Shown: positions 46,237 through 56,868, counted from the first letter of the stretch. The stretch is DNA of 64,000 bases from Calothrix sp. MO_192.B10 (GCA_030065055.1 JASJDS010000076.1:1-64000); one strand, 5' to 3'. The notes: a model not told the origin generated them from the letters alone. Made by a program: numbers and translations.

Positions 46237-47922
46237 CTACCCACGAGTTTTAGTTTCTCGCTCCAGTTTTTGTGTGAAATCGGTTTTGGTGAGAGACCGA
46301 ATCAAGCTCAAACCTATAGACTGGCGAGAAATTAGTTGAGCATAACCAGCATTGAGATATCGCCTATATTGGGAACTACCAACAACATAAGTTCCAAAAA
46401 AGGGCATACTCAAGGACTTCATGTAGCTACGGGCTTGCTGTGGATTATCTCCTATTAATTGGGAAGGTAATTCCACTGCTTCACTTGCACTACTTCCATT
46501 ACCAATCGCAGAAAAGTGAGTACCTCCTGAGAGCAAGGCTAAATACTTTTGAGGGTTAGTAATCCAGGAAAATGGCAGAATTTGTTCATACAGTGCTGGT
46601 GCCACTGTATCATCACTACTTGCAACTACCATTACAGGGATTTGGACTTGACTTAAGCCTGATTGGCCAAATACCGTGCTGGTAATGGGATTGACTGCAA
46701 TTACTGCCTTAACTCGTCGATCGCGCAAATCTTGACCTCGATGTTTATTTTCCACCTTGAGAGCGCGACATTGAAGTAATAAAGACAAATTCAAGGTTTT
46801 GTTGACTGTCTGGGGGTGACAATCCTTTTGAATGCGATCGTAATCCAGTTTTGCTCCTGCTAGGGCTAAGGCTGTATAACCACCAAAGGATTGACCAAAT
46901 ACTCCTACTTGTTGCACATCCAAGCGATTTTTCAAGGGAGAGTAATTTTCCAAACGGTCTAGCAGAAATTTTATATCCAGGGGTTGGTCATAAAATTCAT
47001 TGGGTTTGGTTAGTTCCCCGGTGCGTCCTTCAGCAAACAATGCAATTTTTTTGGCATTGCTACCAGGATGGTTGGGAACGACTACAGCAAACCCGTGGGA
47101 TGCCAGATGGGAAGCTAAATAACTAAAGTTGCTGCTGTCTGAACCTAAACCGTGAGAAATAACAATTACAGGTGCTTTAGTTTTTGTCTGAGGTAAATAA
47201 ACATCCGTCAGCAAAGTTCTATTGCGTGGCAAGTCTTGGAACTTAATCGGTTTGATTTTTTGCCATTTTACCCTTCCCGGACGACGCAAATTGGCTAACT
47301 GGAAATTGTTTTTGGGAAATGGGGTATTAGCTGCTTCCATCTGGGACTTTTGGGATATAGTAGCGATCGCTCGATTGGTTTCTCTGACCATTTTTTCCAA
47401 TTCGGAAGCAATCCCTAAAGTCCGCGCCATATCGATGTGAATACTACCCGTAGGATACTTCCGCAATACGTTTAATAGGGTTAAACCTCCGGGTTCCTGG
47501 GATGCTAAAATCAGCGCTGCTCGCAAGGCATAAAACCCTGGTTTTGGTTGTCGGGATCTAGTTTTAATTACATTTCCCAATTTGCGTAACAACAGTTCCC
47601 CTTGTTGTGTATAGAGGAATTGTGAAACAGCCACCGGATGAATTTTGATCGGACTAGTTAAAATCCGGTGTAACTCTTTAATTTGCTCTGGTTTGAGATA
47701 CCGGCGATAAATAGATAACTCTTGCTCAACTTTACCTGTTTGAGCAAATTTTTCCAGTGCCGTCACCGGAATAGATAATTCTAAAGCTGAGTAAGATGCA
47801 TAAATTCGTTCTGCCGAGCGAGCAGATCCACTCATCCCTAGGGTTGGTATTAGCATCGACAGCAGAAAGGATAGCGAATACTTTTTGAGGCCGCTGTTCC
47901 CATTACCAAACAAACTCTTCAT
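46237..47922 (-). CDS. Secreted alpha/beta hydrolase with DUF1400 domain
   Basis: 561 aa. A signal peptide (about 1-37) is followed by the cyanobacterial DUF1400 domain (about 38-190: Y-A-S-Y-S-A-L-E-L-S-I-P-V, Q-F-L-Y-T-Q-Q-G-E-L-L-L). An alpha/beta hydrolase follows with oxyanion region V-I-S-H-G-L-G-S-D, nucleophile elbow G-Q-S-F-G-G and a C-terminal G-G-T-H-F histidine. Probably an extracytoplasmic esterase or lipase, substrate unknown. The C-terminal residues abut an octamer repeat array. Confidence 0.87.
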   Translation of the reverse strand: MKSLFGNGNSGLKKYSLSFLLSMLIPTLGMSGSARSAERIYASYSALELSIPVTALEKFAQTGKVEQELSIYRRYLKPEQIKELHRILTSPIKIHPVAVSQFLYTQQGELLLRKLGNVIKTRSRQPKPGFYALRAALILASQEPGGLTLLNVLRKYPTGSIHIDMARTLGIASELEKMVRETNRAIATISQKSQMEAANTPFPKNNFQLANLRRPGRVKWQKIKPIKFQDLPRNRTLLTDVYLPQTKTKAPVIVISHGLGSDSSNFSYLASHLASHGFAVVVPNHPGSNAKKIALFAEGRTGELTKPNEFYDQPLDIKFLLDRLENYSPLKNRLDVQQVGVFGQSFGGYTALALAGAKLDYDRIQKDCHPQTVNKTLNLSLLLQCRALKVENKHRGQDLRDRRVKAVIAVNPITSTVFGQSGLSQVQIPVMVVASSDDTVAPALYEQILPFSWITNPQKYLALLSGGTHFSAIGNGSSASEAVELPSQLIGDNPQQARSYMKSLSMPFFGTYVVGSSQYRRYLNAGYAQLISRQSIGLSLIRSLTKTDFTQKLERETKTRG

Positions 47923-48384
47923 CGTTCAACTGGTTCAATGATGTTGTTCCGCGAGGCATTCGTTTTGGTAGTTATGCAGTTGCCCTGGTAAATTGGATTG
48001 GCGGAGGTTGCCTCAATATTCAATTGGTTTGTGAGTTTTCTGTTTTTGGCTCATATTTGTCTGTCAAATCAAATACAAGCACAACAGGTAATTTTCCCGT
48101 CTCACAAGCAAGAATTCACCATTTAATATCCACTATCAAGAGCATGTGAGGATTGAAATTTTCTCAGCTTTTTCAGAGAAAATCTCAAATCCTAACATCT
48201 TGTGAATACTGAATATTTAATACTGAATACTTACCCGAATTAGAGATAACTCAACTAACTAACACTACTGTGGAATGATAACAAATTAAATAAATACCAT
48301 GCCTCCGTATTTATAATGCCACCACCCAAAATAGACAATATTTACGATTATAAGTTCCCGTGCAAATACGCAAAATATTTATTT
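47923..48384. other. Spacer without a recognised gene
   Basis: A plain AT-rich stretch between two minus-strand genes. I see no long inverted repeat, no terminator with a T-run and no open frame of note. It must contain the promoter of the DUF1400 gene. Confidence 0.5.
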
Positions 48385-49311
48385 TCAATTAGACTTTCCT
48401 AGGGCAATTGTAATGGAACCAAATACAACTAAAATTGCTCCTAATATACCCATAAATGTGAGGCTTTCTGGCTCCATTAAATTAGGTGCGATCGCGGATA
48501 CAGTATCTACGGAGATTAAAGTAATTATTGGTGCACAAGCAATAACAGCACTAACTCTGGAAGCTTCCCAATGCTCTAATGATTCTGCAAACGCACCATA
48601 GGCAATTAGTGTGTTTAAGGCGCAGAATAATAATATCAGTAAATGGAAAATATTTAATGTAAAAATTGTATTTACAGTCGCAAAAGGGGTAAATATTAAA
48701 GCACACATCCCATAAATAATTAACATAATATGGGTAGAGGATAAGTTGCGTAGTAACTGCTTCTGTGCTAAGGCATAAATAGACCAAGTTACAGCACCTA
48801 ATACCACCAAACCACTACCTAATAAATATGTGTGCTGCGCTGTAATTAAACTTGTTAATTGTCCCTTAAAAAATAGCATAAAGCCGGTGGTAAAAATGCT
48901 AACCCCCAGCCACTGAAGCAAAGTGTAACTTTCTTGAAATAGAAATAATCCCCCAGCACCCAATAAAATTGGAGCTAATTGAATAATAACTTCAGCATTA
49001 GCAGGTGAAGTTAGTGCTAAACCTTTGACAAAACAAATATAATTAGCAGCTAAAAAAATAATTGCGATCGCCAATAACTTACTCGGAGTAGAGCGCAATT
49101 TTTCCCGGGTTGGTAATTGACCCCGCATTCCTAAATAAATAGCCAATAACCCAAAAGCCACCAAAAAGCGGAACCAAGTAACAGTATATACATCAGTCTT
49201 TTGTAGAGTTACTTTGAGAGCGATGGGTAGAATGCCCCATAAAGTGACAGTTAATGTTGATAGTCCTAGACCTAACTGCCAGCGACCGGAAGTTTGATGG
49301 ATATTAGTCAT
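48385..49311 (-). CDS. EamA/DMT-family transporter
   Basis: 308 aa with ten hydrophobic helices in two EamA repeats of about 140 aa, the usual drug/metabolite transporter fold. The N-terminal L-S-T-L-T-V-T-L-W-G-I-L-P-I-A-L-K and the second-repeat G-S-G-L-V-V-L-G-A-V-T-W-S-I-Y-A are typical. The substrate is not readable. It is divergent from the HAD gene across about 170 bp. Confidence 0.88.
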   Translation of the reverse strand: MTNIHQTSGRWQLGLGLSTLTVTLWGILPIALKVTLQKTDVYTVTWFRFLVAFGLLAIYLGMRGQLPTREKLRSTPSKLLAIAIIFLAANYICFVKGLALTSPANAEVIIQLAPILLGAGGLFLFQESYTLLQWLGVSIFTTGFMLFFKGQLTSLITAQHTYLLGSGLVVLGAVTWSIYALAQKQLLRNLSSTHIMLIIYGMCALIFTPFATVNTIFTLNIFHLLILLFCALNTLIAYGAFAESLEHWEASRVSAVIACAPIITLISVDTVSAIAPNLMEPESLTFMGILGAILVVFGSITIALGKSN

Positions 49312-49482
49312 TAGTTATTTTTTATTAAGTGATAGCCCTGAAAATAATCAACTAGATGAATTAATAATTACAATAAATACTGAAACAAAAAAATCCTAGT
49401 ATTTAATTTATTTTGCCACCATTTGTGACATGATAATTAATCTAACAGGGGGTTAGGTAGGATTTTTGGTTTGGTATTGATT

Positions 49483-50142
49483 ATGAAAACAGAACAACCG
49501 AAAGTGATTTTTTTAGATGCGGTGGGTACCCTCTTTGATGTTAAGGGTAGTGTAGGGGAAGTATATAGTCAAATAGCGCGAGCATTTAATGTAGAAGTTA
49601 ATGCCGAAACTATCAATAAAACCTTCTTTTCCTGCTTCAAAGCATCCCCACCACCTGCATTTCCCCATATTGACGAACAAGATATTCCTCAATCCGAATT
49701 TGCATGGTGGCGCAACATTTCCTACCAAACATTTGAAAAAGCGGGGGTAATTGCTCAATTCTCGGATTTTTCTGCTTTTTTCAGCGAAATTTATATCCAC
49801 TTCGGCACGACAGAACCTTGGTTTGTGTATGCTGATGTGGTTTCTTCTTTAAAAAAATGGCAAAAAATGGGGATTGAGTTGGGAATTATCTCTAATTTTG
49901 ATTCTCGGATATATTCGGTATTACAAGGCTTAGAACTCAGAGATTTCTTTAAATCTATTACTATTTCTACCCAAGTGGGTGTAGCGAAACCAGACCCGAA
50001 AATTTTTGCGATCGCTCTGGAAAAACATAACTGCCCCCCAACCGCAGCATGGCACATAGGGGACAGTATCCGCGAAGACTATCAAGCCGCAAATGCAGCA
50101 GGATTAAGGGGGATTTGGATTAATCGCCACCATGAGGATTAG
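49483..50142 (+). CDS. HAD-IA family hydrolase
   Basis: About 219 aa. HAD motif I is altered: F-L-D-A-V-G-T-L keeps D-x-V-G-T-L instead of D-x-D-G-T-L, as in HDHD3/REG-2-like members. Motif II is I-S-N-F-D (S/N). Motif III Lys lies in V-A-K-P-D-P, and motif IV is H-I-G-D-S-I-R-E-D-Y. It is a small-molecule phosphatase candidate. ATG at 49483 is used; upstream in-frame TTG starts are unsupported. Confidence 0.82.
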   Translation: MKTEQPKVIFLDAVGTLFDVKGSVGEVYSQIARAFNVEVNAETINKTFFSCFKASPPPAFPHIDEQDIPQSEFAWWRNISYQTFEKAGVIAQFSDFSAFFSEIYIHFGTTEPWFVYADVVSSLKKWQKMGIELGIISNFDSRIYSVLQGLELRDFFKSITISTQVGVAKPDPKIFAIALEKHNCPPTAAWHIGDSIREDYQAANAAGLRGIWINRHHED

Positions 50143-50144
50143 AT

Positions 50145-50296
50145 TAAAAGTTAAAAGTTAAAAGTTAAAAGGCAAAAGAAAGAAGAAACAGATAGATTTA
50201 TTTGATCTATTGTTTCAATGAATACGGGTTTCCTCTACCGTTGCTTGATAACTGATAACTGATAACTGGTAACTGATAACTGATAACTGATAACTT
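50145..50296. repeat. STRR heptamer arrays GTTAAAA and TGATAAC
   Basis: About four GTTAAAA units (50148-50172) and about seven TGATAAC/TGGTAAC units (50248-50296) separate the convergent HAD and site-2 protease genes. The last units reach the stop of the minus-strand gene. Confidence 0.8.
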
Positions 50297-51794
50297 ATCC
50301 GCCAATTCCTAAACGTCCTGCTAAAGCAGGGGTCAGGGGTAACAAAGTGGCAATCATCAAGAATAAAGCCAAAAGTCCCAAAGCCGCTCTTGCATCATCG
50401 GGTTCGCTGATTTCATTCAAACTCGGACGTTCCGTACCCCGTTGTAAAATCAAAATCACAACCAACCAATAGAATGCCAAAGGATTTCCCAGACCGACTA
50501 ATGCCAATAAAATCACCGTGGCAATGGTTGTTCTACCAGCAGTTTTGCGTCCGTAAATAGCTTGGACAATACGACCACCATCCAGTTGCCCTGCTGGCAT
50601 CAAATTAATCGCAGAAACTACTAAACCTAACCAACCAATTACTACCAAGGGGTGTACGTCCACTAATGATGACTGTAAGGCAGAACCAAGAACCACCCTT
50701 GCCAAAGTTCCTACTAAAATAGAACCTTGGAAAAATTGATTTGGTAATTGAAATAAACTGCCGGGATGGGAAATTAATAAGCCTACCACCACCATAACTA
50801 GGGATAGAATACCCCCAGCAGCTGGCCCTGCTAAGGCAATATCAAATAGTACTTTACGGCTTGGTAACACAGACTCAAACCGAGTAATGGCACCAAAGGA
50901 ACCAATTTGTACCGCAGGTAAAAAATAAGGCAAACTGAGGCGAATTTGGTGGCGACGGGCAAGCAACCAATGACCAAGCTCATGGGTTAATAAAATTAGT
51001 AATACACCAACGGCGATGGGTAAAGTTTCCATAAATCGCCCTGGATTGGCAAACAAATCAAAATTCAACAGAATTCCCGCCGTTTCCATGCAAGTGGCGA
51101 TGGTTGCCAAAAACAAAATGCCAGCAAAGACTTTCTGGGCAACAGTCATGGGACGGGGATCGTTTTTACTGGGGAGAACAATCGCTACTGGTTTACCCTC
51201 TGCATTTTCTACTAAAAACAGGCGATATTTGTCACCGAAACGTTCCTTTAAACTGGTACTGAGGCGATTATGTGTTGCCTCTGGCTCTCCTCGCAGATTA
51301 CCTTTAAATATTGCTCCTTCCTGGTAAGCAATGGTTTCCGTAGCAAAAAATGTATCAATTCCAAAAATACCTTTAATACTATTTAAATCTTCATTCGGAA
51401 TGGCAATTATTTTTGGTTGAAGTTGATCGGGTACTTCTGATGAGGGGGCATTTTCCTCAGGTTTATCTTCCTGGGGAGATTCCGCAGCTAACTTTTGGGC
51501 TGCCCGTTGTCGAAGAATAGTATCTTGCCCTGCTGCCCTTAATTGCTTGCCTAAATAGATATAAACACCAGTAGAAATTACTAGCAATAATAGAACACCC
51601 GCTATATTAACGTAAATTCCTGCGGCAAATAGACCAAAAAATAGCAGCCAGGGAAACATCAACACCACTGACTGTAACCAGGCTAAGATGCCTAATTTTC
51701 CATAAGGTCTGGCTCGATAGAAGCCCCAACCTAAAATTCCCACAGCGACTAATAGAATAGTCGCAACTAAAGGAGTTTCTGACGTAATAAACAT
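50295..51794 (-). CDS. Site-2 protease family (M50) metalloprotease
   Basis: 499 aa. Two or three N-terminal helices and a soluble region (about 95-220) precede an intramembrane protease core. Zinc ligands are in L-T-H-E-L-G-H-W-L-L-A-R-R (HExxH) and in N-L-M-P-A-G-Q-L-D-G-G-R (third ligand Asp). The domain order matches cyanobacterial and plastid EGY-type proteases. It probably cleaves a membrane substrate such as an anti-sigma factor, but none is encoded nearby. Confidence 0.9.
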   Translation of the reverse strand: MFITSETPLVATILLVAVGILGWGFYRARPYGKLGILAWLQSVVLMFPWLLFFGLFAAGIYVNIAGVLLLLVISTGVYIYLGKQLRAAGQDTILRQRAAQKLAAESPQEDKPEENAPSSEVPDQLQPKIIAIPNEDLNSIKGIFGIDTFFATETIAYQEGAIFKGNLRGEPEATHNRLSTSLKERFGDKYRLFLVENAEGKPVAIVLPSKNDPRPMTVAQKVFAGILFLATIATCMETAGILLNFDLFANPGRFMETLPIAVGVLLILLTHELGHWLLARRHQIRLSLPYFLPAVQIGSFGAITRFESVLPSRKVLFDIALAGPAAGGILSLVMVVVGLLISHPGSLFQLPNQFFQGSILVGTLARVVLGSALQSSLVDVHPLVVIGWLGLVVSAINLMPAGQLDGGRIVQAIYGRKTAGRTTIATVILLALVGLGNPLAFYWLVVILILQRGTERPSLNEISEPDDARAALGLLALFLMIATLLPLTPALAGRLGIGG

Positions 51795-52378
51795 TTCCCA
51801 ACCCTTTGCTTTGAAACACCAAGTCTAAACCCGTCAGGCATTAAGAACTATTTATAATTTATAAGAAAATAGGCTGAAAACCCTTGAGGTTAAGTTTTTA
51901 CGCCACGCTCCAAAACTTAACCGTCCTTTAGGCAAGGCATGAAAGCCTTTAGAAGTCTTTAGCCTTTAGTGATATTTTCCTTTTTCGGTTCTGGCAAAGA
52001 ATCTATCCAATCATAACGATGTTCGTAACCATAGGGTGAGTATTACCGACCTTGCAAGAAAGAGATATGGATGGGGAAGGAGGGAAGGAGGGAAGGAGTA
52101 GGGGCGGGGTTTCCCCGCCCAGAGTGGAGGAGTGTTGGGACGGTAGTCAATTCTTCCAGGGTAGGAAATTCATTAGATTCTTTTGAATGCGTGACTTTTT
52201 AATTCCAGGGTATTGATTGGGAAAAATAATACTCGGGTACTGAGGATTTTTGCTATTGCCAGAATTCTACAAAAGCCATATCTACAAACTGGCTCACTCA
52301 AAGCCATTTATTATTGCCCGAAAAGTTATATATAAAAAGACACCATCGTTTAAGTAATTACACTGTATCACTAACCCT
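51795..52378. other. Spacer with inverted repeat and GGAAGGAG run
   Basis: GGTTAAGTTTT (51888-51898) and AAAACTTAACC (51912-51922) form a perfect 11-bp stem. It lies upstream of the minus-strand protease gene. Further right is a GAAGGAGG octamer run near 52078 and a GGGGCGGGG-TTT-CCCCGCCC hairpin near 52104. No gene is seen. Confidence 0.55.
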
Positions 52379-55300
52379 ATGGAATTGAAACAATGCAGGT
52401 CATTTAGCAATAAAAGTATTATTAAACAGATATTACAATGGGTCAATCTCCGACCAGAGGAGAGCGAACGGACTTTTTTGTTGTTTGTAGCTTATACTTT
52501 AATCTGCGTAGGATTGCGGTGGGCAGAACGCAGTACAGAGGCACAATTAGTGTATCAATCTGGAGTGGATTACTTGCCTCGTTTTTACATGGCTAGTGCA
52601 GTAATTGGTTCTGGATTAGTTTTCTTTTACTCTTGGCTGCAAAGGATTTTTCCGTTGCGATCGCTAATTGTGGCTCTGGCACCGATGATGGTGGTGCCGT
52701 TATTATTGTTTCCGGTGCTATTGCAAATACCCGGTCATCAAGAGAGTACCTTATTTATACTGCGGCTATGGCTAGATGCTATTTATGTTGTGAATGAACT
52801 CAACACGTCCATAGCAGCTAGCCAATTGTTTGATATTAGACAGATTAAGCGCACTTATCCTTTAATTAGTAGCGGGTTTCTCATTGCTCAAGCATTTAGT
52901 GGCTTTAGTCTGTATTGGTTGCTTGATATTCTCAGTTTAAATCATATAGTTTTTGTGACTGGTTTACTGATCGTATTTGGGGGAAGTATTTTACTTTACT
53001 TAAGTAATATTTATCCCCAGGCTTTTCCTAGTAAGCCACAGCAAAGGATTAAGGAAACCAGCTTTTATCGCCAACCTCGCCTTTCTGGTCCTATCAAACG
53101 TTATGTATGGTTATTGGTAGGTTTGATTGCACTGTTGGAAATAATTGGGATGTTAATTGAATTTCAATACTTTAGCCAGGTGGACTTTAAATTTCACGGA
53201 GATGGAGGAGCGCGAATTGCTAAATTTTTAGGGGTATTAGATGGAATTGTCGGTTTATGTGCATTAGCAACCCAGTGGTTTGTTGCCAGTCGTGCAGTGG
53301 AAAATTTCGGGGCATTTTTTACTATCAGTATTCTACCAGGAGGAATGGTAATTCTACCCGGAGTAATTGCTCTATTGGGATTATTTTTGGCGATACCGGG
53401 TGACTCTACAGGGATAATAGTTGGACAAAACTTTTTCTGGGGTTTAGTATTTTTTCAATTCTTTGACGACCTCTTTCGCTACACTTTTATTACTAATAGC
53501 AATACTTTATTATTCCATCCTGTGCCAGATAAAATTCGTAGTTATCTGCAAACTTTGTCAGAAGGAGTATCTGTTGCAACAGGAGCTTTTTTATCCAGTG
53601 TAATTATTTTAACTAGTCCTTGGTTGGCAAGTTATCTAGTACCTTATATATCACAAAACTGGATATTGGTAATTGAAACTGCTGTGATTGGTATTATCTG
53701 TTTTGCATTAGTCTGGAAAGTGCGATCGCACTATATAGAGCTATTAGTATTAAGTGCGGGTAGAGGGCAACTCAGTACCACTGATGTAGATTTTAAAGCA
53801 TTGAAACAGGCTGTAATTAAGTCTCTATTAGAAAAAGGCAAAGATACTGATAAACATTCTTGTATTGAACTATTATCTCAAATAGATATCCAAGGAGCAA
53901 AAGAAGTTTTAGCACCACTATTGGTAAAGTTACCCCCTGCTTTGCAGCACCAAAGTTTAGAAGTGATATTAACAGGAGGTATTGATGCCAAATATTTACC
54001 AGAAGTCCGTGCTTTACTAGAACAGCCCCAAGGAGTTGTGGCTCCGGAAGTGTTTGCTTTGGCATTACGTTATGTATGGCTAGCTGAAGAAAATTCTAAT
54101 TTGGAGCAATTAGAGTCATATTTACAACAGGAACAACACTCCTTAATTCGAGGAACTGCTGCTACATTATTATTGCGCCAAGGGGATGCCAAACAAAGGG
54201 TGATAGCAACTAAAACTTTAAGACAATTGCTCACCCACAAACAAGAAAGGGTTAGGGTCAATGCAGTTAAAATTCTCAACGAAACGGCACATTTACAAAC
54301 ATTACGGATTCACATTCCCAATTTATTACAAGATGAGTCCCTTAGGGTACGTTGTGCCGTATTAGAAATGATTGCTATAACTCGTTTGGAGGAATATTAT
54401 CACGTCTTAATAGCTGCACTATGTTATAAATCAACCCGCACCCAGGCAATGAAGGCAATAGTGGCTCTCGAAAATGAGGCTTTACCAATGCTGTTAGAGC
54501 TAGCTACTAATATTTACCAGCCGGAAATTGCTCGGATGTATGCTTGGCGAACCATTGGTCAAATTCCTACTCCAGAAGTAATTAATACTTTATGGTTACA
54601 TTTACAAAAATCCCAGGGCAAAAGCAGGAACTATATCCTCCGCGCCTTACTCAAAAGATATCAGCAAGAAGGAATGTTCGGTTTAGCTAATCGATGGCAT
54701 CAAAGTCAGGTAGAACAATTAATTGAGTCAGAATTACGCTTTTTAGGAGAAATTTATGCTGCTTATACAGACTTGAAAACCCAAGAAATATGGGGAACAA
54801 ATATATCAAATCTTTATGATGCTTGTCAGTTATTCTTAAAGGCTCTACTAGAATTAGAACTAGATATTAAAGAACGATTATTACTGCTACTAAAATTAAT
54901 ATATACCCAAGAAAAAATTCAAGCTGCAACTTTTCATCTACGTTCTGAATCTAAAGCTGACATTGCACAGGGATTAGAAATCCTAGAACACACTGTGCAT
55001 AATTTGAAATATAAACCGATATTATTACAAATTTTCGATCGCCTATCTCCAGAGGAAAAGCTACAACATATAATTCAAGCGGATATTGTAGAATACCAGC
55101 AAATGATAGTTAGCGATCGCATTCGCAATTTGCTAACACACAGTAGTTTACTTTCTGACTGGTGTTTAGCCTGCTGTTTCCACCTGTCAAAAGTAGCTCG
55201 GATCAAATTGAGTATTCCAGTTATTTTAGAAAATTTACGTCATCCCACAGGCTTTGTCAGAGAAGCTGCACTGGCTTATGTCAGCGTAGCTGCCAAAAAT

Positions 55301-55417
55301 GTTCTCTACAAAATCCTACCGCAAATGAAAGACGATCGCGACCCCTTAGTTGCTGCATTGATTCGGCAATTAACGGATACATCGCAAATTAATTGTGAGA
55401 AAATTCCCAATTCATAG
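52379..55417 (+). CDS. NTT/MFS-like membrane domain fused to HEAT repeats
   Basis: 1012 aa. Residues about 30-455 form about 12 membrane helices, similar in layout to ADP/ATP (NTT)-type carriers. From about 500 onward the chain is soluble and alpha-helical with HEAT-like repeats, for example L-E-Q-P-Q-G-V-V-A-P-E-V and R-V-R-V-N-A-V-K-I-L-N-E. Such fusions are known in cyanobacteria, but their transport activity is not established to my knowledge. A cyclic-nucleotide-binding protein follows 15 bp later and is probably co-transcribed, so the pair may be a nucleotide-regulated complex. Confidence 0.78.
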   Translation: MELKQCRSFSNKSIIKQILQWVNLRPEESERTFLLFVAYTLICVGLRWAERSTEAQLVYQSGVDYLPRFYMASAVIGSGLVFFYSWLQRIFPLRSLIVALAPMMVVPLLLFPVLLQIPGHQESTLFILRLWLDAIYVVNELNTSIAASQLFDIRQIKRTYPLISSGFLIAQAFSGFSLYWLLDILSLNHIVFVTGLLIVFGGSILLYLSNIYPQAFPSKPQQRIKETSFYRQPRLSGPIKRYVWLLVGLIALLEIIGMLIEFQYFSQVDFKFHGDGGARIAKFLGVLDGIVGLCALATQWFVASRAVENFGAFFTISILPGGMVILPGVIALLGLFLAIPGDSTGIIVGQNFFWGLVFFQFFDDLFRYTFITNSNTLLFHPVPDKIRSYLQTLSEGVSVATGAFLSSVIILTSPWLASYLVPYISQNWILVIETAVIGIICFALVWKVRSHYIELLVLSAGRGQLSTTDVDFKALKQAVIKSLLEKGKDTDKHSCIELLSQIDIQGAKEVLAPLLVKLPPALQHQSLEVILTGGIDAKYLPEVRALLEQPQGVVAPEVFALALRYVWLAEENSNLEQLESYLQQEQHSLIRGTAATLLLRQGDAKQRVIATKTLRQLLTHKQERVRVNAVKILNETAHLQTLRIHIPNLLQDESLRVRCAVLEMIAITRLEEYYHVLIAALCYKSTRTQAMKAIVALENEALPMLLELATNIYQPEIARMYAWRTIGQIPTPEVINTLWLHLQKSQGKSRNYILRALLKRYQQEGMFGLANRWHQSQVEQLIESELRFLGEIYAAYTDLKTQEIWGTNISNLYDACQLFLKALLELELDIKERLLLLLKLIYTQEKIQAATFHLRSESKADIAQGLEILEHTVHNLKYKPILLQIFDRLSPEEKLQHIIQADIVEYQQMIVSDRIRNLLTHSSLLSDWCLACCFHLSKVARIKLSIPVILENLRHPTGFVREAALAYVSVAAKNVLYKILPQMKDDRDPLVAALIRQLTDTSQINCEKIPNS

Positions 55418-55432
55418 TTATAATATTTCACT

Positions 55433-55873
55433 ATGCTCACTAGTGTAGATCGTTTATTACTTGTCCGCAGGGTACCAATTTTCCAGGAATTACGAGATGA
55501 TTTCCTGGTAAGGTTAGCTGCTGCCATGAATGAGCAGTTTTTCCCCGCAAACCGGACAATTTTTAAACAGGGACAAGAAGGGCGATCTTTATTTATAGTG
55601 GTTTCAGGTCTAGTTAAGGTTCATATTGGTGACAAACAACTAGCTGTGTTCCCCGCAGGAGAGTCTTTTGGGGAAATGGCTGTGTTTGATGCCCAACCCC
55701 GCTCTGCATCTGCCACTACCTTGGAACCCTGTGAGTGTTTGGAACTCACCCAAGAACAACTGTATGATGCCATTGAGGAAACCCCGGAAATTGCTGTGAA
55801 TATTATCCGCGTCCTTTCTCGACGGATTCGCGAACTCAATGACAAGTTAAATGCTATGTCTACACGTAATTAA
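55433..55873 (+). CDS. Stand-alone cyclic-nucleotide-binding domain protein
   Basis: 146 aa, a single Crp/Fnr-like effector domain without a DNA-binding HTH. The phosphate-binding cassette F-G-E-M-A-V-F-D-A-Q-P-R-S-A-S-A carries the Glu and Arg expected to contact a cyclic nucleotide. The C-terminal helix (R-I-R-E-L-N-D-K-L-N) ends the chain where a transcription factor would continue. It should regulate a partner protein, most simply the NTT/HEAT protein encoded 15 bp upstream. Confidence 0.85.
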   Translation: MLTSVDRLLLVRRVPIFQELRDDFLVRLAAAMNEQFFPANRTIFKQGQEGRSLFIVVSGLVKVHIGDKQLAVFPAGESFGEMAVFDAQPRSASATTLEPCECLELTQEQLYDAIEETPEIAVNIIRVLSRRIRELNDKLNAMSTRN

Positions 55874-56115
55874 ATTGCGGTTAATCTCATAACTTGCAGC
55901 ATTCTCAATTAGCCCAGATTTCCGCCTGGGAATCAATTCCCAGGCTCAAAGACAAAGTCTGATAAATCAGACTGGTAAAGACACCAGAGCGCGTTTCAAC
56001 GTGCTTCGTTTATTAGCCTTGAAATTTATTTCAAGGTGGGAATGTGGGCTACACGAGATTGCTGCAAGTTATTAGGTTAATTGCACTTTCATCTCCATAA
56101 TTAGGAATGGGATCG

Positions 56116-56868
56116 CTATTTATTGCCTTGAATGTATTTCATAGTTTCTACAACTGATTCAATCTCAACTTCTGCACCTTCCTGAATTACAAATTCACTT
56201 GCTCCCACTTCTGTCTCTATACTTCCCCAATCATAGGTATAACCTAAGCGTGTCCAAGGATAACCATTTCGACCATAGGAAGTAAGCATTTTTTTTAGTA
56301 ACCATTGACGATGCATTTGCTCAACTGGTTGTGAAAACCTTAATTCACAGCGAGTATCATTAATTTCTGGATCGGGACAGGGACGAAATATATCTATTGG
56401 ATTAACCCACATTTGTACAAATTTAGTTTTGCCATTGTGGGCAGGTAAACCTAAGTATTGTTCTAATCTCAAAGTCAAACTTTTTTCGCTGAGATTGAGT
56501 TTGGCGGCGAATTTTTTTAATTCGGGAACAGCAGTCACCCAAACTTCTCGTGTTAGCCGCATTTTTTCACCTATTTGATTATCATAACCATCCCAGTCAG
56601 TCCAAGTGACCATTAACACCTGGGGTTTTCCTTTTACCTTTCGCCAAACCAGTTTGGGATTATCTAAAGTAATTGACAAAAGTGTATTACTAATTTCATC
56701 GCTTTGTGCATTACGGGCATCCTTTACCGCTAGTTGATAACCACGAGACAGTTGTATCTCAAATAGTTTTCGCCAGTCTGACTCACCAGAGGCTAATAAC
56801 TGTTTAGCTGGTAAAGTTAAGACTAGGGTTATTCCTATCCCTAATACACTGAAAAATTGCCATCTCAT
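56116..56868 (-). CDS. Conserved secreted protein of unknown function
   Basis: 250 aa. An N-terminal signal peptide (to about L-L-A-S) is followed by a soluble domain rich in W, K and charged residues. Visible features are V-T-W-T-D-W-D-G-Y-D near 97-106, a two-cysteine segment F-R-P-C-P-D-P-E-I-N-D-T-R-C that could form a disulphide, and a final V-E-T-M-K-Y-I-Q helix. I do not recognise the family, though it looks like proteins seen in other filamentous cyanobacteria. Confidence 0.75.
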   Translation of the reverse strand: MRWQFFSVLGIGITLVLTLPAKQLLASGESDWRKLFEIQLSRGYQLAVKDARNAQSDEISNTLLSITLDNPKLVWRKVKGKPQVLMVTWTDWDGYDNQIGEKMRLTREVWVTAVPELKKFAAKLNLSEKSLTLRLEQYLGLPAHNGKTKFVQMWVNPIDIFRPCPDPEINDTRCELRFSQPVEQMHRQWLLKKMLTSYGRNGYPWTRLGYTYDWGSIETEVGASEFVIQEGAEVEIESVVETMKYIQGNK

